From contig NZ_FOFI01000006.1 of NCBI RefSeq assembly GCF_900110605.1, forward strand, positions 1 to 64,000: DNA of 64,000 bases, in the 5' to 3' direction. Of the stretch, positions 8,195 to 17,006 are shown piece by piece; position 1 is the first letter of the stretch; every line of letters starts with the position of its first letter. This DNA comes from Epilithonimonas lactis (lineage in GTDB: Bacteria; Bacteroidota; Bacteroidia; Flavobacteriales; Weeksellaceae). The translations under genes and the position numbers were made by a program. The notes beneath the pieces are model-generated. The model ran no database searches. It had not been told where the DNA came from and saw only the letters and a program-made list of their open reading frames with translations.

Positions 8195-11100
8195 TTATTC
8201 TTTTTTGGATGGGAAATAAAATTTTCCCCATTTTTTCGGTTCCTTCCATGCATCGATCGCTTGCCAACTGAATTCGTTTGTACTTTCCACAGAACCATAT
8301 TTTGACTCGCCATCTCTGCTGGTAGCTTGACCAGAAAGACTTGCTTCGCCTTTGATCTCTAAACCTTCAAATGTCATCTCCGGTGCCAGATACCAGCCAT
8401 AATCGTCTGTATCTATAGGTGCTTTCGCGGTCCATTTTGCTGTGGCCTCCGCACCAAGTTTTCCAGTTACGATGACTTTGACAAAGAACGTCTTCTTTTC
8501 TATATTAAGTTCGATAGCGATCTTCAGTTTGAATTCCAGGTCACATGAAAGTTCTGCGATCTGTTTGTCATTGGCATTCCTATCATCTTTATTGAAGCTA
8601 TTTTCACCGGTCTTTGTGTTTAGAAAACCTTGAAGTTTACCACCAAATGTTCCTGCTGCGCTTAATTCACAAGTGATTTGACTGCCATCACCTATAATTG
8701 CCATTGTGATATCTGCAGCAGCAATTACGGCCAATGCGACTGGATGCGCCCGCTGTGCCAATGCTAGAAAATCAAGTGTTGCGGTAATTCCAATGAGTGG
8801 TGTCAGTTCCAACACACCTTGCAGTATAACACCTGTCTGATTATAGAACGGACCGCGTTGCTGAATATTTTCCAAGCTCCATTCAAATTGTGCCTCCACT
8901 TGTGGCCATTGAATGCTTATTGTACCGATGGACCTTGTCAAATCTAACTCATGCTTTTGAGATTGACTGTCCATTCTTCTTTGTAGATTATTAATATCTT
9001 TTCTGGCTCTTTCCTTATCCTTTTCTGTGGCCGCCTCGGCTAAACGTCTTCGCGCATTATTGAGGTGAGTTCTCGTTTGTTCTAGATCTTTTCTTTGTTG
9101 TTGCTCATTTTTATTTGTAACACTTTCTAGTGCCGCTCTATGCTCGGCATCGGGTTCGTTGTGCTTGGCATCCTTTTTATTCTCATCACCTAGAAAAACT
9201 GAATTTACAAATCTTCCGATTGCTCCCAAACTATCCAATAATGACCTCACTTGTTTGGTAATGTCCGCAGTGGCATCATATTCATTATCCTTATCCCACT
9301 TTGCTCCCAAAGATATCCCGATACTTTTATCACCACTTTTGATCCACTTTTGCGGCTCTCTTTTGAATTTTGCTTTGTTGGTATCCGCATACCGCTGATT
9401 TCCCATGAGTTCTTTTTCAACTTCAGTGTTTGTGTAGGAAAGCTTGAGGCTCCAGGCAACGTCTGGATAAGTCTTAATTGCGACATTTTGTTGATATCGG
9501 CAAGTATTGGTTTTTACAGTATAGGTATTGGTAGGAACACCATTTCCCAACCAAAAATATCTGAATATTGGATGTACCTGGATTCCTGCTAAGCTGATTG
9601 GATTATAATTATAAATGTATCTCGCTTTGAATTTCAATTGCTTGTCATCACCATCTGCTGTGTACTTTTCCAATTTACCATTGAAGGCCACCACTTGTTC
9701 GTGACTCATATTGGCGCTATCTCCTCCAATTTGAACCTTCACTTTGCTATCAAACGAAGTACTGCTTTCCTCTTCTTCTTTTGCGTTTTCCTCAATCTTT
9801 TTTTCAGGATAATCGATTAGGCCAAGTGCATGTTTTTCGTGGTCGTTTTCTGAACCATCAAAAGAGCATTCTGTGGTATTTGTGTCCAGATCGATTGTGA
9901 TATCTTGAGCATTATTGATAGGACCTGCTACCACTTCGAAGAGATTGAGCGGTGGAACAGACTTGTCTTCCAGTAAATCTACAGTTCGCGTGCCATCATT
10001 GATCTCAAACTTACTGTAACCACAGGGATGAAATGATTGAATATTGGTCTCGACCTTATCTACGAAGACAGGCATATTACCTGTCTCAGGAATTTGAACA
10101 TTAGGATTCTCGCGACAATTGACCGTTAAACCGACATCGAGATCTTGTTTTTTATTACTGAAAAGAATCGTTGGTTTAATGATGATCGTAACTTCGCCTG
10201 CACACCATGCGGGATCTACGTACAGATCGAGAACGGCCTTTTGAACATTTGGCACACCTGTGATACTTCCATCAGAATAGTCGTCTTCGGCTTTTATTAA
10301 ATGTCCTGTAATAGCACCATTAGGTGGTTGTACACTTTTTGGATCAGAATAATCATGAATCTCTACCTCTGTTAAAAACAGATCCTTTGACTCTGCCACT
10401 TCATAAACCGAATCTGGTTGATCAGCTTTTCTGTTCTTATACACCATCACTGTATGAGCGTAGGTATTTGCTTTCAAAGTTTTACCACTGGCTTTCAGTT
10501 CAACCCTGATATTATGGCCATACATGCTTTTCGTGTAGATATGCAGTTGGACTTTGGAGCCAGGCGCAACTGGACTATCGAGTTTTATTGGATTCTTATC
10601 TTTGTCATAGCCGTACCATTCTGCAGTTACAATCTGTGGATTATCACTAGTTGTATGGACATATAATCCATTTTTGATACTTCCGGTTGGATTTTCAGTT
10701 TCATAAAAGGGTTCCACCCAAGCGAAACCGCCACCGTGTAAATGCTGCCTAATAGTCAAAGGCAACTCTTTTGTTCCCCTTGCAATGGCTTCATTCTTAC
10801 CACTTGTAGTGCTGCTTCTCTGAAATGCAAGGTTCCATGCCCACACCACAGAACTATACGCTTCCTCAACAGCATCTATCTCTTCCTGTAAACTTTTCAG
10901 TAGATTATCTTTTGCTTTTTTTAGATCCTCTGCACGTTTTGTAGCAATCTTATAATTTTCATCATAACTCACTTGTGCATGTGTCACTTCTTTGCCGTTG
11001 TGAGTTTCCATTTTGATCCACTCACCGCCCTGGTTATATCTATCTGTCGCCTGTTGGAAAAGTCTGTTTTGCTCTACCGCCAGATTGGTTTCAATTTCTG

Positions 11101-11275
11101 TTTTTTCTGCCTTTATTGCATCTATTTTATCCTGAATGACTTTTTTTTCATCAATGTATTCTCTGATGCCAATTGTGAAGCCTTCTCCCTCTTTGATGGT
11201 CAATGCACGATATTGCTCATTAAAATCAGCATTCGCAGGTCTCAGGACAATTGCAGTTAATGTCTTATTTCCCAT
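8195..11275 (-). CDS. Large putative T6SS effector, hydrophobic hairpin near C-terminus
   Basis: 1026 aa, no signal peptide. The N-terminus (GNKTLTAIVLRPANADFNEQ) is followed by a coiled coil at about 45-150. A long beta-rich region with Ig-like strands comes next (150-650), then a second, highly charged coiled coil near 705-770. Residues ~815-862 are strongly hydrophobic and rich in Ala/Ile/Leu, resembling a helical hairpin of pore-forming toxins. The last ~150 residues look amphipathic beta. No catalytic motif is evident. It lies directly behind a PAAR-like gene and ahead of a lipoprotein, the standard cargo position. Pore formation is only a hypothesis. Confidence 0.7.
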   Translation of the reverse strand: MGNKTLTAIVLRPANADFNEQYRALTIKEGEGFTIGIREYIDEKKVIQDKIDAIKAEKTEIETNLAVEQNRLFQQATDRYNQGGEWIKMETHNGKEVTHAQVSYDENYKIATKRAEDLKKAKDNLLKSLQEEIDAVEEAYSSVVWAWNLAFQRSSTTSGKNEAIARGTKELPLTIRQHLHGGGFAWVEPFYETENPTGSIKNGLYVHTTSDNPQIVTAEWYGYDKDKNPIKLDSPVAPGSKVQLHIYTKSMYGHNIRVELKASGKTLKANTYAHTVMVYKNRKADQPDSVYEVAESKDLFLTEVEIHDYSDPKSVQPPNGAITGHLIKAEDDYSDGSITGVPNVQKAVLDLYVDPAWCAGEVTIIIKPTILFSNKKQDLDVGLTVNCRENPNVQIPETGNMPVFVDKVETNIQSFHPCGYSKFEINDGTRTVDLLEDKSVPPLNLFEVVAGPINNAQDITIDLDTNTTECSFDGSENDHEKHALGLIDYPEKKIEENAKEEEESSTSFDSKVKVQIGGDSANMSHEQVVAFNGKLEKYTADGDDKQLKFKARYIYNYNPISLAGIQVHPIFRYFWLGNGVPTNTYTVKTNTCRYQQNVAIKTYPDVAWSLKLSYTNTEVEKELMGNQRYADTNKAKFKREPQKWIKSGDKSIGISLGAKWDKDNEYDATADITKQVRSLLDSLGAIGRFVNSVFLGDENKKDAKHNEPDAEHRAALESVTNKNEQQQRKDLEQTRTHLNNARRRLAEAATEKDKERARKDINNLQRRMDSQSQKHELDLTRSIGTISIQWPQVEAQFEWSLENIQQRGPFYNQTGVILQGVLELTPLIGITATLDFLALAQRAHPVALAVIAAADITMAIIGDGSQITCELSAAGTFGGKLQGFLNTKTGENSFNKDDRNANDKQIAELSCDLEFKLKIAIELNIEKKTFFVKVIVTGKLGAEATAKWTAKAPIDTDDYGWYLAPEMTFEGLEIKGEASLSGQATSRDGESKYGSVESTNEFSWQAIDAWKEPKKWGKFYFPSKKE

Positions 11276-11285
11276 GTTTACTTTT

Positions 11286-11753
11286 TTATGATTCTAGCAT
11301 ATCTGTTTTTCTTATATACTGACCGACAGTTGTGAATGGAAACAATTCCGCCAAAACCTCTTCATCCGCATTCTTCACATTCTGCTGAGACACTTCCGCA
11401 GTCTGACCATGATTGATGATACTAATACAATCTGGCGCACCTATCGGACAGGTCGCCTTACTATCTTCCAGCAATGCATTGCCTTTGTTTTCCTCCAGTG
11501 TGATCTTTTTGTAGAAGCCTTTCCATTCGGTGACGGTTACTTGGCACGGATTATTGTTGAGTTTAGAACAGTTTCCAAACATATTCTTTTCGAAGGTTTT
11601 GCCAATGTCTTTGTTGGTTGCCATTAGTTTCTCACTTCCTTTATTATCATTGATGTAACGTTGGGTTTGGGTCAACACTTTCAGCTTATCGGGTGTCGTC
11701 CCAAAATTGCACCGACAAAGAGCGCCTTGGCAAACGAGATGTTTCTCACTCAT
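11286..11753 (-). CDS. PAAR-like spike-tip protein (DUF4280 type)
   Basis: 155 aa, cytoplasmic. The N-terminus KHLVCQGALCRCNFGTTP and the later Cys/His-bearing segments (CSKLNNNPC, ATCPIGAPDCISIINHGQ) are characteristic of DUF4280 PAAR-like proteins, which tip VgrG spikes in T6SS and carry cargo. It sits between a LysM protein (20 bp upstream) and the 1026-aa effector (10 bp downstream), all co-directional. It parallels the PAAR-like gene at 23167 in cassette B. The ordered Cys residues suggest metal binding, as in classic PAAR tips, but that is not demonstrated here. Confidence 0.85.
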   Translation of the reverse strand: MSEKHLVCQGALCRCNFGTTPDKLKVLTQTQRYINDNKGSEKLMATNKDIGKTFEKNMFGNCSKLNNNPCQVTVTEWKGFYKKITLEENKGNALLEDSKATCPIGAPDCISIINHGQTAEVSQQNVKNADEEVLAELFPFTTVGQYIRKTDMLES

Positions 11754-11773
11754 AATATCGTTTTTTCTAATAG

Positions 11774-12754
11774 TTAATTCAAATCACCGATGTCAAACAG
11801 TTGAAATTCAATCTTCAATTCTTTTTCCTTCACAAATGTGCTGGCAAAACCAGTTACAGAAAATATCTCGTGTGAATCCTTATCCAATTTGTATAACATA
11901 TCAATATTTCCCAATTCATTTTTCCTCTCAAACGGATTCGTCTGCTCTTTCCCCGAGACTTGCAATGCGATTTTGTTTCCTCTCGTAAATTCCTTTTTCA
12001 ATTCATATTGAACTTCATAAGAGATGTTCTCCCGGATATTTGCAAAATAAAAATCTGCCTGTCCATCTTTGGTGTAGCCAGAATAAGTTTGATAGATTGG
12101 AAAAAAGAACAATTTGTAAAAAACGCTTTGCAGGAAAAGATCTTTTTTTGCATTCAAGTTTTTGAAAACAAGATCCAGCCGTGAAAGGATCTCTTCTGAA
12201 GTTTCTCCCACATAATATTCTTTCAGTTTAGGAAGCACCTCACTTTGCCACCTTTCGTTGATCGATTTTTCATTTTCAATCTTGGACAGTGTACCGTTGG
12301 CGTTCAAAGAGACCTTTAAAGGATAGAGGGTTTTCTCAGCAGCCTCAAATATTTTCTCGATGATATTTCCGATTTCCTGATTATTTACAAAATTCTTTTT
12401 CTTATTAATCTCCACAAATGCTCCTTCCCTCTTAACCTCAACTTCAAAGTGAATTTGTATGTCACTGTGAAGATATTTTATAACGACACCATACTTTTTC
12501 TCACTTCTGCCAAGTGGATATTTTAGTGTACTGTTTGGTAACGAGCGGGACGTTTTTGATTCAAAATTAATTTTCGGGATATAGATGAAAGGCACATATT
12601 TCGGCATATGCAGCGGCAATAGCTCACTGATCTCACAATTACTGTTATGAAATTGAATCAGTTCGTTCTTTGGAATATGATATTCTTGTGATAACACTTC
12701 CAGATCCAGCAATCCGTCTACATTTATCTTGATGAAATTGTCCTTTGAAATCAT
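11774..12754 (-). CDS. Divergent LysM-type protein, probable T6SS adaptor (cassette A)
   Basis: 326 aa, no signal peptide. The N-terminal ~55 residues form a degenerate LysM-like module (LEVLSQEYHIPKNELIQFHNSNCE) matching the clearer LysM domain of the 344-aa protein at 22140; both share FHNS-x-CE. The remainder aligns in layout with that paralogue: a beta-strand stretch, a central helical block around residues 180-230, and C-terminal beta strands. Both paralogues stand first in a cassette, immediately before a PAAR-like gene and an effector, and both have the 13-bp dyad upstream. A cytoplasmic LysM protein in this place suggests an adaptor or chaperone for loading the PAAR/effector onto VgrG, by analogy with other T6SS adaptor families. 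That is inference. Confidence 0.68.
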   Translation of the reverse strand: MISKDNFIKINVDGLLDLEVLSQEYHIPKNELIQFHNSNCEISELLPLHMPKYVPFIYIPKINFESKTSRSLPNSTLKYPLGRSEKKYGVVIKYLHSDIQIHFEVEVKREGAFVEINKKKNFVNNQEIGNIIEKIFEAAEKTLYPLKVSLNANGTLSKIENEKSINERWQSEVLPKLKEYYVGETSEEILSRLDLVFKNLNAKKDLFLQSVFYKLFFFPIYQTYSGYTKDGQADFYFANIRENISYEVQYELKKEFTRGNKIALQVSGKEQTNPFERKNELGNIDMLYKLDKDSHEIFSVTGFASTFVKEKELKIEFQLFDIGDLN

Positions 12755-13208
12755 TTAATAATAAATAATTATTGATTAATAAATATAGGCAACAAAACAA
12801 ATCAGTTGAATTTTCGAACCCATTATTTTAAAAATTGTAGTAATTCTACGATTTCACTTTTTTGTATCCGAAATTTCGTCCAACCGAATATTGAAGATTC
12901 ACTTAAGAACTAAAAATTAAGCTGAGTCCAAACCTCGAACCAAAAACTCTTTAAAAATTAATATTAATTTAAATTAACACTATAAAAGTTAAATCATTGA
13001 TTATTTTTAATATAACATCACCAATAATTTTTATTTTGATATAAATTACACAAATCAGCATCAATATTGATAAAATGGCACTATTTTTAGTCGTGTTTTA
13101 GTTGTGAGAAGTGATTTTGAAAATAGGAACCCAATTTTTATTTTAGAAATCACTAACTTTATTTTTACAAAGCCTTGAATTATAATTAAATACAAATAAA
13201 TCCTATAT
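12755..13208 (+). other. Divergent AT-rich regulatory region between cassette A and the tssH operon
   Basis: 454 bp with no credible ORF. It separates two divergently transcribed units: the LysM gene (-, starting 12754) and clpV/tssH (+, starting 13209). The dyad GTAGTAATTCTAC sits at 12837-12849, close to the LysM side. The remainder is very AT-rich with many short A/T runs. I see near-matches but no convincing full TTG-N19-TAnnTTTG promoter for clpV. Confidence 0.6.
12837..12849 (-). promoter_or_regulatory. T6SS dyad element, copy 1 (GTAG-N5-CTAC)
   Basis: The + strand reads GTAGTAATTCTAC, the exact reverse complement of the copies at 22030 and 36205. It lies 82 bp upstream of the LysM start at 12754 and 360 bp upstream of clpV. 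Its arms GTAG/CTAC are an inverted repeat with a 5-bp spacer, as expected for a dimeric HTH regulator. On the LysM side the flank TCGTAGAATTACTACA is shared with copy 2. Confidence 0.7.
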
Positions 13209-15692
13209 ATGAGTGTATTAATTACTAGCGAGACCATAAAAGAAGTTTTCCATATTGCACAGTCTGTTGCAAGAGAAAATTACAATGCTCAATATGGAGC
13301 TTCCCATCTTTTACAAGCCCTTTTGCATAATAATTTTGGTCTAAAGGATTTCCTTACCAACATTGAAAAAGATCCTGGCTACATCTACGAATGGGCAGAA
13401 GTAAGAATAGAGGAATATCCCAAAACCACACACCTTCCCGACGACATCTCGAAAGACGAAAAGGTCAATCTCATTTTGGAAGAAGCAGATGACATCAGAT
13501 TAAAATTGGGATTGGACGAAGTCTCACCGCTTTGTTTGCTGGCTGCCATCGCAAAACCTAATGTCGCCTATTCCGTTCAAGAATTGAAATCTTTCCCACT
13601 TCGCGAACATGAAATATTAAATGTTTTCCGAGGAGAGGAAAAGAAGGTCAACCTTCAGGAAAATCATCTTACGGGAAATTCTACGCCAAATAAAAACTCA
13701 TTTCCAGCCATCAACAGCTATTGTGTTGATAAAACCGAACAAGCCAGAAATGGAAAGCTGGATAATATTGTCGGACGAGACAAAGAGCTTAGAATGCTGA
13801 TTGAGATCCTTTGTCGCCGTACAAAACCCAATGTGATTATCGTAGGTGAACCAGGCGTTGGTAAAACTGCACTACTAGAAGGTTTTGCGATTGAGATCAA
13901 CAAAGGAAATGTTCCAGAAATGCTTAAGGAAGCCACTTTATTAGAACTCGACACAGGCGCGCTTTTGGCAGGCACATCGTACAAAGGTGAGATTGAAGAC
14001 CGATTAAAAAAGGTCATCAACGAATGTAAAAACATAAACAAAGCCGTGCTTTTCATTGATGAGATTCATTCATTATTGGACAGCAAAGGAAGCGCGGGAA
14101 ACGTCGCCAACCTTTTGAAACCAGAATTGGCAAGAGGCGAGATCACCGTCATTGGCGCAACCACACAAGAAGAATACCGCAAGATCATAGAACCGGAAAG
14201 AGCCTTCGACAGACGATTTGAAGTTTTAAATGTGGAAGAACCAAATGAAATTACTTGCGTAAAAATGATTGACGTTCTTTTGGATGGCTATAAAAATCAT
14301 CACAAAGTTGAAGTTGACAGAAGTGCGTTGGCAGATTGCGTGACTCTTGCAAAACGCTATTCCAAGGGAAAAAAACTTCCGGATTCTGCAATTGACCTGC
14401 TGGACAGAACGATGGCTTCCATCAAAATGCTGGATGAACTGTCCGAAACGGAACTGAAAGCCTGGAAAGAAAATTATGATAAGATCATCGAAGAAAGTGA
14501 TGAGAAAGACCCGCTTTTGGTAGATGAACTGATCTGGAATTTCAATCTTCTTCAGAATAAGCTAAGTCCAATCCTCTGGGGTTCGCTTTCCGAGCAACAT
14601 ACTTTGGAAACATCGATGGACATTGGTCAAATTAAAAATATCATCGATTCTACTTTCGAAGAATTAATTCAGTTGGCAGCTGTGAAACGTGAAAAGGTTG
14701 GAAAACTGGAATTGGCAGCTGTGATGGCTGCAAAAACCGGAATTCCCATTGGAAGAATTCAGGCCAAAGAAAAAGAAAAACTCCTCAATATGGAGGAAAT
14801 GCTTATCAAAAGAGTTGTAGGTCAAGACCACGCTTTGAAGACATTATCCGACGCCATCGTAGAAAACCGAAGTGGTCTTAATAAGCCTGGACAACCGATT
14901 GGCTCGTTTTTCTTACTTGGACCAACAGGAACAGGAAAGACCGAATTGGCAAAATCTGTCGCAGAATTACTTTTCAATGATGAATCTGCGATGATCCGTT
15001 TTGACATGTCCGAGTTCAAGGAAGAACATTCCGCGGCCTTGCTTTATGGTGCGCCACCAGGATATGTGGGTTACGAGGAAGGTGGAATGCTGGTCAACAA
15101 AATCAGACAACAACCCTATTCTGTGGTTCTTTTTGATGAGATCGAGAAAGCGCATACATCAGTATTTGACGTTTTCCTACAAATTATGGATGAAGGAAAG
15201 GTTCATGATAAATTGGGAAAAGAAGGCGACTTCAGCAACTCATTGATCTTATTTACTTCCAATATCGGAAGTGAAGAGATTGTAAAACATTTTGAGAAGA
15301 ATGAGATTCCGACCTCGAAGAACTTAATGAAAATCATGACAGATTCTGGAAGATTCCGACCGGAATTTTTGGCTAGGATTACAGAGATCATTCCGTTTGC
15401 ACCGATCAATGAGAATATGGCCGAGAAAATCTTTAGTATTCAATTGAAGTCATTAAGAAAAGCATTGACAAGACTTGGCATAGATTTCAATATCAGCGAC
15501 GAAGCAATAAAAAACCTGGCTTTGAATGGATTCAGCAGCAAATATGGCGCGCGCCAGATCTCTGGTGTTATCCGCGCTCAGTTGGCAAGACCAATCTCGA
15601 AAAAAATCGTTCGTGAAGAAGTGAAAGCTGGACAGACCATCAACGTCAGTTGGAATACTGAGAACGAAGATCTAATATGGGAAATAGCTTAA
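13209..15692 (+). CDS. clpV: T6SS ATPase TssH/ClpV
   Basis: 827 aa ClpB/ClpV-type AAA+ unfoldase that recycles the contracted TssB-TssC sheath. Residues ~1-145 form the Clp N-domain (ARENYNAQYGASHLLQALL). The first AAA domain has Walker A GEPGVGKT at 213-220 and Walker B AVLFIDEIHSLL near 282. A reduced middle domain spans about 400-480. The second AAA domain has Walker A GPTGTGKT at ~571-578, Walker B VVLFDEIEKAH, and the C-terminal D2 small domain. It is slightly short for ClpV because the M-domain is compact, as in T6SSiii. It heads the + strand structural operon with the transglycosylase, tssE, F, G, N and K. Confidence 0.96.
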   Translation: MSVLITSETIKEVFHIAQSVARENYNAQYGASHLLQALLHNNFGLKDFLTNIEKDPGYIYEWAEVRIEEYPKTTHLPDDISKDEKVNLILEEADDIRLKLGLDEVSPLCLLAAIAKPNVAYSVQELKSFPLREHEILNVFRGEEKKVNLQENHLTGNSTPNKNSFPAINSYCVDKTEQARNGKLDNIVGRDKELRMLIEILCRRTKPNVIIVGEPGVGKTALLEGFAIEINKGNVPEMLKEATLLELDTGALLAGTSYKGEIEDRLKKVINECKNINKAVLFIDEIHSLLDSKGSAGNVANLLKPELARGEITVIGATTQEEYRKIIEPERAFDRRFEVLNVEEPNEITCVKMIDVLLDGYKNHHKVEVDRSALADCVTLAKRYSKGKKLPDSAIDLLDRTMASIKMLDELSETELKAWKENYDKIIEESDEKDPLLVDELIWNFNLLQNKLSPILWGSLSEQHTLETSMDIGQIKNIIDSTFEELIQLAAVKREKVGKLELAAVMAAKTGIPIGRIQAKEKEKLLNMEEMLIKRVVGQDHALKTLSDAIVENRSGLNKPGQPIGSFFLLGPTGTGKTELAKSVAELLFNDESAMIRFDMSEFKEEHSAALLYGAPPGYVGYEEGGMLVNKIRQQPYSVVLFDEIEKAHTSVFDVFLQIMDEGKVHDKLGKEGDFSNSLILFTSNIGSEEIVKHFEKNEIPTSKNLMKIMTDSGRFRPEFLARITEIIPFAPINENMAEKIFSIQLKSLRKALTRLGIDFNISDEAIKNLALNGFSSKYGARQISGVIRAQLARPISKKIVREEVKAGQTINVSWNTENEDLIWEIA

Positions 15693-15702
15693 TAAACAAA
15701 AA

Positions 15703-16542
15703 ATGAAAACACTTGTCCTCATATTTTGTTTCATTTCCTATTCTGCTCTATATGCCCAAGGTCTGAATGCCTCTGACACGTCCGAACAAAGTGTTCGGCG
15801 GTATCAGAACATCATCAAAAGCAATAAGCAACTGGTAGATTTCATCGAATATACGTTTGTCAAAAAGGGCATTCCTAGACATTTGAAAAATCTGGCGGTC
15901 ATAGAATCAGGACTTGACCACACGCAAACTTCCCATGCAGGAGCAAAAGGCCTATGGCAATTTATGAGTGGGCACGCAAACGATTACGGCTTGACGGATG
16001 AGAACCGAAGCGACATGTACAAAAGCACGAAAACGGCAGCTATTTCTCTGAAAAACCTATATAAAAAATATGGAAATTGGGTGACAGTTGTAGCAGCTTA
16101 TAACTGTGGCGAAGGCAACATCCAAAAGGCGATGAACAAAGCAAACTCCAGGGCTTATACAGATTTCGCAGCTTATTTGCCTTCAGAAACTCAAAATCAT
16201 GTCAAAAAATATCTGAACGCTAGCTACGCCACCGGAGAATTGAACCAAGTATTGAATGATTACAGGACTTTTGCGGCCAACAAAAAAGCTTTTGTTCCCT
16301 TCAAATCGGACTTTTCCACTTCGCAGGAAAATCTGGCAGAAACGAAACTTAATGGTGCTTTCAGCATCGATGCAATTGCTGAATGGTTGGACGTTTCGAA
16401 TGAACAGATCTTGGCCTGGAATCCAAAATTGCAGGAAAAACTGAATGAGAAAGGAGAAAGTGATTTTTATCTGCCCAAAGATCTGATGGTGAATTTTCTG
16501 ATGAATAAAAATAAGATCCTGACCAATTCTTTGAAAAACTAA
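15703..16542 (+). CDS. Periplasmic lytic murein transglycosylase (SLT/MltD-like) embedded in tss operon
   Basis: 279 aa with a Sec signal peptide (cleavage near LYAQ-GL). The SLT domain spans ~35-175: catalytic Glu68 in VIESGLDHTQTS, then AGAKGLWQFM, and VTVVAAYNCGEGN, the MltD/Slt family signatures. The C-terminal ~70 residues resemble a degenerate LysM (AIAEWLDVSNEQILAWNPKL). It starts 10 bp after clpV and ends 12 bp before tssE, so it belongs to the structural operon. A dedicated transglycosylase probably cuts peptidoglycan to let the trans-envelope complex assemble, as MltE does for some TssJLM systems. Enzyme class is firm; the T6SS role is inferred from position. Confidence 0.88.
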   Translation: MKTLVLIFCFISYSALYAQGLNASDTSEQSVRRYQNIIKSNKQLVDFIEYTFVKKGIPRHLKNLAVIESGLDHTQTSHAGAKGLWQFMSGHANDYGLTDENRSDMYKSTKTAAISLKNLYKKYGNWVTVVAAYNCGEGNIQKAMNKANSRAYTDFAAYLPSETQNHVKKYLNASYATGELNQVLNDYRTFAANKKAFVPFKSDFSTSQENLAETKLNGAFSIDAIAEWLDVSNEQILAWNPKLQEKLNEKGESDFYLPKDLMVNFLMNKNKILTNSLKN

Positions 16543-16554
16543 TACGCCGGAATT

Positions 16555-16995
16555 ATGGAAAATCAAAACTACAAGATCCCCTTCAATCCTTTGAATATGA
16601 TGACCAGCAATGGACAGATAGAAACCTGTGATATTGCGGAAAGCATTGCGCAGAATATCATGTTGCTCATCATCACCAAAAAAGGGGAAAACAGATACGA
16701 CGAGGAATACGGCAACGACGTGTGGAGCGTAGAATTTGACAATGGTGTGACCCCTGCAAAATGGGAAAACCTGTTTGTGACCAGTTTGCGAAGACAAATA
16801 GCAGACTACGAGCCAAGACTGGTGAATGCGACGGTAGAAGCCCACATCAATTACGTGGAACACAGCTATGAGACGAGAGGTTTCAGTGAAGTGAAGAAAA
16901 AAGTGAAAGTCGGGATCAATGCAAAGTTAGAAGCTACAGGCGAGCGTTTCAGTTTTTCCACAGAATTATTTCTAAGTCCAATGTCAATCGATTAA
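16555..16995 (+). CDS. tssE: Baseplate wedge protein TssE (gp25-like)
   Basis: 146 aa, the usual length for TssE. It carries the gp25/GPW signature: IAQNIMLLIITKKGENRYDEEYG, then the ENLFVTSLRRQIADYEPRL helix and a C-terminal beta hairpin. TssE links the sheath to the baseplate wedges. The gene is 12 bp after the transglycosylase and 11 bp before tssF, inside the ClpV-to-TssK operon. Confidence 0.9.
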   Translation: MENQNYKIPFNPLNMMTSNGQIETCDIAESIAQNIMLLIITKKGENRYDEEYGNDVWSVEFDNGVTPAKWENLFVTSLRRQIADYEPRLVNATVEAHINYVEHSYETRGFSEVKKKVKVGINAKLEATGERFSFSTELFLSPMSID

Positions 16996-17006
16996 AATAA
17001 CAAACT

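Noticed and set aside
8442-11260. Several + strand frames of 60-113 codons opposite the 1026-aa effector
   Set aside because: They are shadows of the - strand gene with no signal, domain or spacing support.
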